A stretch of DNA of 64,000 bases from Saccharopolyspora endophytica (GTDB taxonomy: Bacteria; Actinomycetota; Actinomycetes; Mycobacteriales; Pseudonocardiaceae), in NCBI RefSeq assembly GCF_018070075.1, contig NZ_JAGPXE010000013.1, positions 62,001 through 126,000 on the forward strand. Direction: 5' to 3'. Made by a program: the position numbers and the translations under genes. Below the pieces are notes generated by a model. That model did no database searches. It was given only the letters and a program-made list of their open reading frames with translations, and had not been told where the DNA came from. Below, piece by piece: positions 35,809 through 43,398 of the stretch (within the stretch, counting starts at the first letter, position 1; every line of letters starts with the position of its first letter).

Positions 35809-35995
35809 TCTGGTCTGGCGGAAGAGCAGTAGGAGCGGCACCTCGACGAACTGCGTCGAGGTTGCGCAAGCCGCTGACGAGGTTGCGGTCCGTGACTCCA
35901 AGAACCCGGACGGTGGTCATCTGCTCATCGCCACAGGCCAGTGGGGGAGCTTCCTTGGTGGCCTCAAGGGCGGCCGTTTTCGCTCGGTTCAGTAG
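35801..35995 (+). CDS. DUF397 small protein
   Basis: 64 residues from GTG, overlapping the Xre stop by 8 bp. WRKSSRSGTSTNCVEVA at the start and VAVRDSKNPDGGHLL in the middle are the DUF397 signature. DUF397 proteins work with the upstream Xre protein, either as a partner in regulation or as the toxin half of the pair; the sequence cannot tell which. Confidence 0.93.
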   Translation: MADLVWRKSSRSGTSTNCVEVAQAADEVAVRDSKNPDGGHLLIATGQWGSFLGGLKGGRFRSVQ

Positions 35996-36135
35996 ATGAT
36001 CTTGGCGCTGTGACCTGGTGCGGAGCTCGTGCCCGGCCAAGTTTGTCCAGATTCTTCGGAACCGTCACGCGCGCGGGCGCGTCAAGCTAAAGTAACCACG
36101 GTTCATGGGGGATCACAGGGTCCGGAGGATCTGGG

Positions 36136-36546
36136 ATGACTAGCGCAGAGGGTGGGTTCGCCGCCGCCAAAGAGGGCCTGAAGGCCGTCAGCGGCCAAAC
36201 GCAGTGGATCAACTCGCAGGTCGGTGCGGGCAAGCTCGCACTGAACCCCGAAGTCGCTGAGCAGGCGGCGAAACGCGTCGAAGAAGAGATTCGCGAACTT
36301 GCCAGCGCATTCCGCGATGCACGACGCCTCGGCCGCGTTGAGGGGCTCGGTGACTATCCGGATGGGCAGCAGCTCGCGAAGCGGTTCCAGGACAAGGCCG
36401 CCGATTCGCAGGCCGGTGCCCTCAAACTGATCCGTGACCTTCAGGACGAGCTGCAGAAGCAGGCGGACGCGTTCCGCGAGGCTGCCAAGGACTACCGCAC
36501 CACCGACGAGCAGAACGCAGACGATCTTAGGCGAGGTATGCAGTGA
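36136..36546 (+). CDS. Helical ESX-associated small protein
   Basis: 136 residues, all predicted alpha-helical, from ATG. No signal peptide and no cysteine. The helix-turn-helix hairpin arrangement, size and location before a lipoprotein, a WXG/PPE-like protein and EspG fit an exported ESX substrate or substrate partner, though the WXG tripeptide itself is absent. Its stop overlaps the lipoprotein GTG. First gene of the 36.1-39.4 kb cassette. Confidence 0.7.
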   Translation: MTSAEGGFAAAKEGLKAVSGQTQWINSQVGAGKLALNPEVAEQAAKRVEEEIRELASAFRDARRLGRVEGLGDYPDGQQLAKRFQDKAADSQAGALKLIRDLQDELQKQADAFREAAKDYRTTDEQNADDLRRGMQ

Positions 36547-37070
36547 AGAAGGTTTCTCGGACGCTGATCGCAGGGGCCGCCGGTGTGGCGCTGCTCGGTT
36601 TGTCTGCGTGTTCGGGCAACAGCTCCGGTGGGGCTCCCGAACCCGCCCCAGCGCCGCAGGGGAAGCCCATCGCCAGCTTCGACCCCTGCACCTTCTTCAC
36701 CCCTGAGGAACTGACTTCACTTGGGGTTTCCACGCAGTCTCAGGACGGCGGTGTGGTCTCGTTCGAGCCCGGCTGCGAGTGGGAGGGCGAGAAGATGACC
36801 CTCACGCTTCTGAAGAACGCCGACCAGACCGTCGAGTCCTATGAGAAGAACGGCAACTGGGACAGCTACTCGAAGAAGAGTATCGGTGGACGTAGTGGTG
36901 CCGTCGCCGTCGAGTCGGGCGCGACTGGCCAAGGTGGTTGCACGGTTCTTGTAGATGCTGGCGGCGGTGTCGCGGTTTACGGCATCGATGGCGCTATGCG
37001 GGATTCGGTCGATGCGTGTGGTGAGACCGAGAAGGTCGCCAACCAGACGGCGTCGAGACTTCCGGAATGA
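36543..37070 (+). CDS. DUF3558-like lipoprotein
   Basis: 175 residues from a GTG that overlaps the preceding stop. A lipoprotein signal with lipobox LLGLSAC puts the lipid-modified cysteine at residue 23. A disordered Ser/Pro/Gln linker follows, then a globular domain opening with FDPCTFFTPEELTSLG, the DUF3558 start. Paired cysteines suggest a disulfide. DUF3558 lipoproteins occur often near actinobacterial type VII substrate genes. Confidence 0.85.
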   Translation: MKKVSRTLIAGAAGVALLGLSACSGNSSGGAPEPAPAPQGKPIASFDPCTFFTPEELTSLGVSTQSQDGGVVSFEPGCEWEGEKMTLTLLKNADQTVESYEKNGNWDSYSKKSIGGRSGAVAVESGATGQGGCTVLVDAGGGVAVYGIDGAMRDSVDACGETEKVANQTASRLPE

Positions 37071-37082
37071 CCTGGGGGAGAC

Positions 37083-38474
37083 ATGGGGATTTTCGACACG
37101 ATTGAAAACGCTGTATCTCCTGCTTTCGGTTGGGAGAGCCAAGCGGAGGAAGACCGCAAGGCGCACACAGCCGAGGCTGAGCGGATCGCTCAGCAACAGC
37201 AGTCGGAGCTCGCGCGTGGGAACTCGGGTCTGAATGTCAACTCTTACGACTCACCTGCCATCACCCAGTGCATCAACTGGGGTGGCTACAGCCACGCAGA
37301 CATCTTCAAGACGAATCAAGAATCGATTCAACCTGCCAGCGTGGGCGAGACGGCGGACGCGTGGATCAAGCTCGCGAAGGCTCTCCGCGAGCGTGGCGAG
37401 AGCTACCACACGGACCTGGCCAACATCGTCCAAGGCGGTTGGCAAGGTGAGGCTGCGGACGCTGCGTCGCAGGTCGGGAAGCCCGCATCGGACTGGATGA
37501 AGGCCAGCGCCGACGCTTTCGAGATGACCGGCAACAACCTCCAGGCCGCTGGAGACGCTGCTGGTCATTCGAAGAAGATGGTGCCCGAGCCCGAGGGATT
37601 CAGCTGGGGAGAGGCTGCCGCTTCCTCTATCCCCTTCGGAGTCGCAGGTGGTGGCATCAACGCGCTCTCCCAGATGGAGGAGCAGGAGCAGGCCGAGAAG
37701 GCTGCTCAAGAAACGATGGGGCGGGTGTACAGCCCGACGCTGACGCAGGTGGACGCGAAGATGCCGCAGTACACCGCGCCTGACGGGTCGACCACGAATC
37801 CTCCGCCGGTTCCGCCTGGTGGCGGCACCGACTGGGGCGGCGGCATGGGCAGCGGGAGCAACGTTCCCGGTGGCTCCGGCTCCGGCTCCGGCTCCGGCTC
37901 GGGTGGTGGCTACTCCGGTAGCGGTCTGCCCGGTGGTTCCGGCAGCGGGATCCCCGGTGGCGGCTACTCCGGCGGTGCTTACCCGGGTGGGAGCAGTCCT
38001 GCCGGAACCGGTGCTGCCTGGGCGAATCCGCCGGGTGGCGGCCTCCCCGGCGGAGGTCTGCCGGGTGGTGGCACGCCTGGTGGCGGAACTCCCGGCGGCG
38101 GAGCAGGTCTCGGGCTCGCGGCCGGTCTCGGTGCTGGTGCCGGAGCAGGCGCGGGTGCGGGCGGTCGCGCCGGTGGCGTCGGTGGTGCGGGTGCTGGGGC
38201 TCGTGGTGCCGGAGCCGGCATGGGTGCGGGTGGCCGGGCCGGGGCCGGTGGTCTCGGTGCGGGTGCCGGTGCTGGTGCGGGCGCTGGAGCCGCGGGTGCC
38301 GGTGGTCGTGGTGCCGCCGGTCGCGGTGGCATGGGCGGCATGGGCGCCGGTGCCGGGCGGCGCGGTGAGGGTTCCGAGGACGACGAGCACGAGCGTCCTT
38401 CCTGGCTCGAGGAGCAGGACGACGTGTGGATGAACGACATGCCCAAGACGGCACCGCCGGTTCTCGGCGAGTGA
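37083..38474 (+). CDS. WXG/PPE-like type VII secretion substrate with glycine-rich tail
   Basis: 463 residues from ATG with a GGGGGAG ribosome site. The first 200 residues are helical, with a WXG turn (GGWQGEAADA, Trp near 120) typical of ESX substrates. From about residue 240 the protein is almost wholly Gly, Ser, Ala and Pro, with repeats of GGGLPGG and GAGAGAG types, then an acidic end (EDDEHERPSWLEEQDD). It would be moved by a type VII machine, chaperoned by the EspG protein encoded downstream. PPE proteins have similar N-domain and repeat-tail design. Confidence 0.8.
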   Translation: MGIFDTIENAVSPAFGWESQAEEDRKAHTAEAERIAQQQQSELARGNSGLNVNSYDSPAITQCINWGGYSHADIFKTNQESIQPASVGETADAWIKLAKALRERGESYHTDLANIVQGGWQGEAADAASQVGKPASDWMKASADAFEMTGNNLQAAGDAAGHSKKMVPEPEGFSWGEAAASSIPFGVAGGGINALSQMEEQEQAEKAAQETMGRVYSPTLTQVDAKMPQYTAPDGSTTNPPPVPPGGGTDWGGGMGSGSNVPGGSGSGSGSGSGGGYSGSGLPGGSGSGIPGGGYSGGAYPGGSSPAGTGAAWANPPGGGLPGGGLPGGGTPGGGTPGGGAGLGLAAGLGAGAGAGAGAGGRAGGVGGAGAGARGAGAGMGAGGRAGAGGLGAGAGAGAGAGAAGAGGRGAAGRGGMGGMGAGAGRRGEGSEDDEHERPSWLEEQDDVWMNDMPKTAPPVLGE

Positions 38475-38499
38475 GCGGGCTTTTCACCTGATCGGAGTT

Positions 38500-38531
38500 G
38501 GTGACGCGATTTCCGTCGAAATCGCGTCACC
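38500..38531 (+). terminator. Hairpin between the ESX substrate and EspG genes
   Basis: Perfect 14-bp stem GGTGACGCGATTTC / GAAATCGCGTCACC with a CGTC loop. It lies 26 bp after the substrate stop and 47 bp before espG, so it could lower EspG relative to substrate. Confidence 0.75.
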
Positions 38532-38577
38532 ACTTCGAGCCTTCCTTTTTTGCTTCCACGAGTGGGAGAAAGCTCAA

Positions 38578-39402
38578 GTGAGTGTGTTGGGTCGGTGGCA
38601 GTTGCCGCCGGTGCACCTGGACATCGTGCTCAAATACCTGCGGATCGACGGTCTCACGCTGCCGATCAGCACCCGGTCCTTCGGCCGCACCGCCGATCAG
38701 TTCTCGGTCATCGGAAAAGCGGAACTGCCGATCATGGAGGCCAACGGCGTCGTCGCTGACGACGAGGTCGTGCCGCCGCTGGTCGACGCGCTGAAAACCC
38801 TCGCCACGCCCTACCTCTGGGTCGATTCGATGTGGTTCCCCGAGCCGGGGAGCGACCACTGCTGGCGCACGGTCGCGGTGTTCACCGAGGGCAACCGGAT
38901 CGTGCTCGGCGTCCAGGCGCCCAGCGAAGATCCCCAGCGCGGCGGACTGCTGACCGTCGAGGTGCACCAGAACGCGCCGCTTCCCGGAGTCGTGCTCGGC
39001 ACCCTGCCGCCCGCCAAGCCCGGCAGCTACGGCCCGATCCGCGTCCCGCACAGCTCCATGCAGGGCGATCAGGTCGAGGACTACGACCCGTCGAGCATGA
39101 TGGAGACCGCCACCCGCAAGCGCGGCAGCAGCGGTGACCAGCAGGTCGAGCTCTACGAGAAGATCGGCAAGGCGCAGCACGTGCGCATCGGTCAGATCGC
39201 CGCCAACATGCGCGACCAGCACGGTCGGCGCCGCCGGACCCCGGTGGTGTCGTGGTTCGACAACGCCGAACCGGACGGCCGATACCTCAACCGGGTGGAA
39301 CGCGCGAGCACCGGCGAACCGCTCTACGCGCTGCTGCCCGCGGACGCCGGTCTGATCGGGAACGAGATCAACTCGTTGATCAACCAGGTCCGCCAGGGCT
39401 GA
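38578..39402 (+). CDS. espG: EspG-family ESX secretion chaperone
   Basis: 274 residues from GTG. The sequence LPPVHLDIVLKYLRID at the start and long mixed beta sheet with an AGLIGNEINSLINQVRQG end match the EspG family (PF14011), which binds PE-PPE substrates in the cytoplasm and delivers them to EccC. Close linkage to a PPE-like gene with no ATPase, EccB-E or mycosin genes makes this an orphan substrate-chaperone set that must use a machine encoded elsewhere. Confidence 0.88.
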   Translation: MSVLGRWQLPPVHLDIVLKYLRIDGLTLPISTRSFGRTADQFSVIGKAELPIMEANGVVADDEVVPPLVDALKTLATPYLWVDSMWFPEPGSDHCWRTVAVFTEGNRIVLGVQAPSEDPQRGGLLTVEVHQNAPLPGVVLGTLPPAKPGSYGPIRVPHSSMQGDQVEDYDPSSMMETATRKRGSSGDQQVELYEKIGKAQHVRIGQIAANMRDQHGRRRRTPVVSWFDNAEPDGRYLNRVERASTGEPLYALLPADAGLIGNEINSLINQVRQG

Positions 39403-39562
39403 GTCCGTTCCGGCTGGTCGGTATGTCGCATCGAAGCAGGTCAACGGCCTATTCGGGGTTGCTCCGGTTGTCGTCTCGCGGGGTGGCCGGAGTGTTGCGA
39501 CACGCCGAAAGTTGTCGAAGGGGGCACACACAGGTTGACAGCCCGCACGTAGGCTGCATGGC

Positions 39563-40882
39563 ATGGTCGAACCCCAGCTGCATCGCGTCACCTTGCCCAA
39601 CGGGCTGCGCGTGGTGTTGGCACCGGACTCGGCGGCGGGCCAAGCATCAGGTCAGGCCCCTGTGGTCGGTGTCAGCGTGCACTACGACGTGGGCTTTCGC
39701 TCCGAACCGGAAGGGCGCACCGGTTTCGCCCACCTGTTCGAGCACCTGATGTTCCAGGGCAGTGAGAGCCTCGAGAAACTCGCCCACTTCCGCCACGTGC
39801 AGGGCTCCGGCGGCACGTTTAACGGTTCGACGCACCAGGACTACACCGACTACTACCAGGTGCTGCCCTCGGCGGCCCTGGAGCGCGCGCTGTTCCTGGA
39901 AGCCGACCGGATGCGCGCCCCGAAGATCACCGAGGAGAACCTGGCCAACCAGGTGGACGTGGTCAAGGAGGAGATCCGGCTCAACGTCCTCAACCGCCCC
40001 TACGGCGGTTTCCCCTGGATCCTGCTGCCGCCGGTGCTCTACTCGACCTTCGCCAACGCGCACAACGGCTACGGTGACTTCACCGACCTCGAACGGGCCA
40101 CCGTCGAGGACTGCGCGGCCTTCTTCGACACCTTCTACTCGCCCGGCAACGCCGTGCTCACCGTCGCCGGTGACCTCGACGTCGACCGGACGATCAAGCT
40201 GATCGAGAAGCACTTCGGCGACGTTCCCGCCCGCCCGGTCCCGCAGCGGCCCTCGTTCGGCGAGCCGTTCCCGACCAGCGAGGTCCGCGGCAAGCACACC
40301 GACCCGCACGCGCCGCTGCCCGCCGTCGCGCTCGGCTACCGGCTGCCCGACCCGGTCGGCGAGCTCGACGCCTACCTGGCCAACGTCGTGCTCTCGGCGA
40401 TCCTGTCCGACGGCGACGCCTCCCGGCTCCAGCAGCGCCTGGTGCACTCCGAAGCGCTCGTCGTCGACGTCAGTGCCGGCACCGGCCTGATGGGCGCCCC
40501 GCTGGACGCGCGCGATCCGGACACCTTCACCTTCACCGCCATCCACACCCCCGACGTCGGGGTGGAGCGCGTGATCGGGGCGATCGACGAGGAGCTCGAC
40601 AAGATCGCCTCCGACGGTCCCACCGAAGAGGAACTGCACCGCGTCACGGCCCGCTGGGCGGCCAGCCTCTACCGGGAGCACGACCGGGTCATCTCGCGGA
40701 CGCTCGACCTCGGCAGCACCGAGCTGCTGCACGGCCGCGCCGAACTGATCTCGGAACTGCCCGACAAGATCGGCCAGGTTCGCGCGCAGGACGTCGCGGC
40801 GGCCGCCAAGGCGCTGCGCTCCGACGCGCGCGCCGTGCTGGAGATCGAACCCGCTGGTGACGAGAACGGAGGTGCGGCATGA
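39563..40882 (+). CDS. M16 zinc peptidase, active subunit
   Basis: 439 residues from ATG. The inverted zinc motif HLFEH is at residues 57-61 and the distal glutamate comes about 75 residues later (VKEEIRLN). A TAGGCT -10 box about 8 bp upstream suggests a leaderless transcript. It pairs with the next gene, whose product lacks the zinc motif, like the alpha/beta pair of mitochondrial processing peptidase. Targets are unknown. Gene overlap (ATGA) suggests equal production. Confidence 0.9.
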   Translation: MVEPQLHRVTLPNGLRVVLAPDSAAGQASGQAPVVGVSVHYDVGFRSEPEGRTGFAHLFEHLMFQGSESLEKLAHFRHVQGSGGTFNGSTHQDYTDYYQVLPSAALERALFLEADRMRAPKITEENLANQVDVVKEEIRLNVLNRPYGGFPWILLPPVLYSTFANAHNGYGDFTDLERATVEDCAAFFDTFYSPGNAVLTVAGDLDVDRTIKLIEKHFGDVPARPVPQRPSFGEPFPTSEVRGKHTDPHAPLPAVALGYRLPDPVGELDAYLANVVLSAILSDGDASRLQQRLVHSEALVVDVSAGTGLMGAPLDARDPDTFTFTAIHTPDVGVERVIGAIDEELDKIASDGPTEEELHRVTARWAASLYREHDRVISRTLDLGSTELLHGRAELISELPDKIGQVRAQDVAAAAKALRSDARAVLEIEPAGDENGGAA

Positions 40883-42246
40883 CCCGCGCAACGCACCGCA
40901 GCGCCGAGGAGATCGGCCGCACCGAGGCGGGCCCGCGCCCGCTGCCGCCGCTGGGTGAGCCCCGCGTCGGCGCCCCGCCGGCCGGTGTCGACACCGTGCT
41001 GCCCAACGGGCTCCGCGTCATCGCAGTCCGCCACGGCCAGGTGCCGATGGTGGAGATGCGCCTGCGCATCCCGTTCGCCGGCGAGGCCAAGGAGCACCCG
41101 GCTCAGGCCGAGGTGCTGGCCGAAACCCTGCTGACCGGCACCGCGCGCCGCGACCGCGTCAAGATGGACACCGACCTGGCGGCCGTCGGCGGTGACCTGC
41201 ACGCGGTCGTCGACCCCGAGCGGCTGAGCATCGCCGGGGACGCGCTGGCCAGCGGCCTGGACGCGCTGCTCGACGTGCTCGCCGACGCGCTGACCGGCGC
41301 CACCTACGCCGACGACGAGGTCAACGCCGAACGCGCGCGGCTGGTCGAGCGGATCGGCGTGGCCCGCTCGCAGCCGCGGGTGATCGCCCGCGAAGAGCTC
41401 CAGCGCCACCGCTACGGCGACCACCCCTACGTCCGCGAGGTCCCGCAGGCCGAGGACGTCGCCGAGGTGACCCCTGAGCAGGTCCGCGCGCTGCACAGCG
41501 CCGCCGTGCTGCCGCGCGGATCGGTGCTGGTGCTGGTCGGCGACATCGACCCCGACGCCGTGATCGGCGAGGTCGAGCGCGCCCTGGCCGGCTGGAAGTC
41601 CGAGGACTCCGCCCGCGAGATGCCGGCCCTGCCGCTGGTCACCGGCGGCGACGTGCGGCTGGTGCACCGGCCGGGCGCCGTCCAGTCGCAGCTGCGGTTC
41701 TCCGCGCAGGCGCTGGCCCGCACCGACGAGCGCTACCCGGCGCTGCAGATCGCGAACCTGGTCTTCGGCGGCTACTTCTCCTCGCGACTGGTGGAGAACA
41801 TCCGCGAGGACAAGGGCTACACCTACGGCGCGCACTCGTCCTTCGAGTTCACCAAGGGCAACGGCACGCTGCTCGTCGACGCCGACACCGCCAGCGAGGT
41901 CACCGCTGCCGCGCTGCTGGAGACCCGCTACGAGCTGGCCCGGATGGCGCTGGTGCCGCCGTCGGAGTCCGAGGTCGAGTCCGCGCGGCAGTACGCGATC
42001 GGCGGGCTGCTGACCTCGACCGCCTCGCAGTCCGGCCTGGCCTCGACGCTGTCCGCGCTGGCCGCGGCGGGCCTGGACCAGAACTGGCTGACCGCGCACG
42101 CCGAGCGGCTGCGCGACGTCACCGTCGAGCAGGTCGCCGAGGCCGCGAAGCTGTTCGCGCCGTCGGAGTTCACCGGCATCGTCGTCGGCGACGCCGACAA
42201 GCTGGCGGACGAGCTGCGGCTGCTGGGCGGCGTGGAGCTGCCATGA
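40879..42246 (+). CDS. M16 peptidase-like protein lacking the zinc motif
   Basis: 455 residues, start overlapping the previous stop. The fold is clearly M16 (VLPNGLRVIAVRHGQVPMVE; NIREDKGYTYGAHSSFEF, the substrate-binding Arg/Tyr motif), but no HXXEH is present where expected. It would therefore be the non-catalytic half of a heterodimer with the preceding protein. Such twin M16 genes are known in other bacteria. Confidence 0.88.
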   Translation: MTRATHRSAEEIGRTEAGPRPLPPLGEPRVGAPPAGVDTVLPNGLRVIAVRHGQVPMVEMRLRIPFAGEAKEHPAQAEVLAETLLTGTARRDRVKMDTDLAAVGGDLHAVVDPERLSIAGDALASGLDALLDVLADALTGATYADDEVNAERARLVERIGVARSQPRVIAREELQRHRYGDHPYVREVPQAEDVAEVTPEQVRALHSAAVLPRGSVLVLVGDIDPDAVIGEVERALAGWKSEDSAREMPALPLVTGGDVRLVHRPGAVQSQLRFSAQALARTDERYPALQIANLVFGGYFSSRLVENIREDKGYTYGAHSSFEFTKGNGTLLVDADTASEVTAAALLETRYELARMALVPPSESEVESARQYAIGGLLTSTASQSGLASTLSALAAAGLDQNWLTAHAERLRDVTVEQVAEAAKLFAPSEFTGIVVGDADKLADELRLLGGVELP

Positions 42247-42271
42247 CCCGGTTACCGGATGGAGCGCAAGA

Positions 42272-43198
42272 ATGACCTGCGAAGTGTTCGCCGGTGCGGG
42301 CTTCCAGCTCGACTCCCCGCCGCTCCTCTCGCGGTCCACTGTGGACCGAAGGGAGGAGCTGCGGGAATCCCTCGACGGCGGCGCGAAGTTGTGGCACACG
42401 GGCAAGGTCGTGCTCGTCGACGCCAAGGGGCGCACCCAGATCGGCGAGGACTCCCGGCTGATCGTGCAACCCGCCGTCGACTTCGGTGACCGCCCGTCGC
42501 CGAACGCGGTGCTGCTCGGCGTCGAGGACGACGTCAGCTACTGGGCGCTGCGCACCGACCACGACGGTGCGCAGGAGGGCTGGCGGGACCTGCGTTCCGG
42601 CGGCGCGCTGCTCAACGACACCGATGCCGGACTGCTCACCACGGCCGTCGGCCTCCTCGGCTGGCACGACAACGCCCGCTACTGCGCGGTCTGCGGCGCG
42701 GCGACCACCCGCGTCCGCGTCGGCTGGGCGCGGCGCTGCTCCGGCTGCGATCGCGAGGAGTACCCGCGCACCGATCCGGCGGTGATCTGCCTGGTCAGCG
42801 ACGGCGAGGACCACGTGCTGCTGGCCCGCCAGCCGATCTGGCCGCAGTACCGCTTCTCGGTGCTCGCCGGGTTCGTCGAGGTCGGCGAGTCCCTGGAGGC
42901 CTGCGTCGCGCGCGAGATCCAGGAGGAGGTCGGCGTCGAGGTCTCCGGCATCCGGTACCTCGGCAGCCAGCCGTGGCCGTTCCCGCGTTCGCTGATGCTG
43001 GGCTTCGCCGCCGTCGCCGACCGCAACGCGCCGCTGGTGCCCGCCGACGGCGAGATCGAGGAAGCGCGCTGGGTCCACCGGGACACGATCCTCGCGGCGC
43101 TGGACGCCGAAGGCGACCCGGTGGACGGCCTCCGCCTGCCACCGGGCGTCTCCATCGCGTACCGAATGATCAAGGGCTGGGCCACCTCCAAGCCCTGA
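42272..43198 (+). CDS. nudC: NAD+/NADH diphosphatase NudC
   Basis: 308 residues from ATG with GGAGCGCAAG upstream. A zinc ribbon (CAVCGAA...CSGCD) divides the N-domain from a Nudix fold. The Nudix box GFVEVGESLE...REIQEEVGV is intact, and the NADH-specific motif SQPWPFPRS follows it. NudC hydrolyses NADH and removes NAD caps from RNA. It lies before uvrD2 as in mycobacteria (Rv3199c-Rv3198c). Followed by the palindrome repeat pair. Confidence 0.95.
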   Translation: MTCEVFAGAGFQLDSPPLLSRSTVDRREELRESLDGGAKLWHTGKVVLVDAKGRTQIGEDSRLIVQPAVDFGDRPSPNAVLLGVEDDVSYWALRTDHDGAQEGWRDLRSGGALLNDTDAGLLTTAVGLLGWHDNARYCAVCGAATTRVRVGWARRCSGCDREEYPRTDPAVICLVSDGEDHVLLARQPIWPQYRFSVLAGFVEVGESLEACVAREIQEEVGVEVSGIRYLGSQPWPFPRSLMLGFAAVADRNAPLVPADGEIEEARWVHRDTILAALDAEGDPVDGLRLPPGVSIAYRMIKGWATSKP

Positions 43199-43221
43199 CA
43201 CCTCGCCACACCCAGGGCAAT

Positions 43222-43281
43222 TCGAATTTCGCGCGAAATTTGAGTCCGAACTTTCCGGCTCGAATTTCGCGCGAAATTCGA
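43222..43281. repeat. Paired palindromic repeat, copy C
   Basis: 22-16-22 unit: 43222-43243 (one arm with a TTTGA end) and 43260-43281 (perfect). Here it lies between two genes reading the same way (nudC and uvrD2), unlike the other copies, which lie between convergent genes. Confidence 0.9.
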
Positions 43282-43398
43282 ATCCGCCCCCCGGGGTCGG
43301 GCGTGTCCGCGCTGGTCAAGGTCGTGGGGACGCGATCTGGGCGACACACGGTGGTGGGTATCGCCTGAGCGGCGTGAGGGGTCTGCGAGGATGCCTGC

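Noticed and set aside
37800..38390. CRISPR-like tandem repeats
   Set aside because: They are codon-level glycine/alanine repeats inside one protein gene, with no direct repeat-spacer structure.
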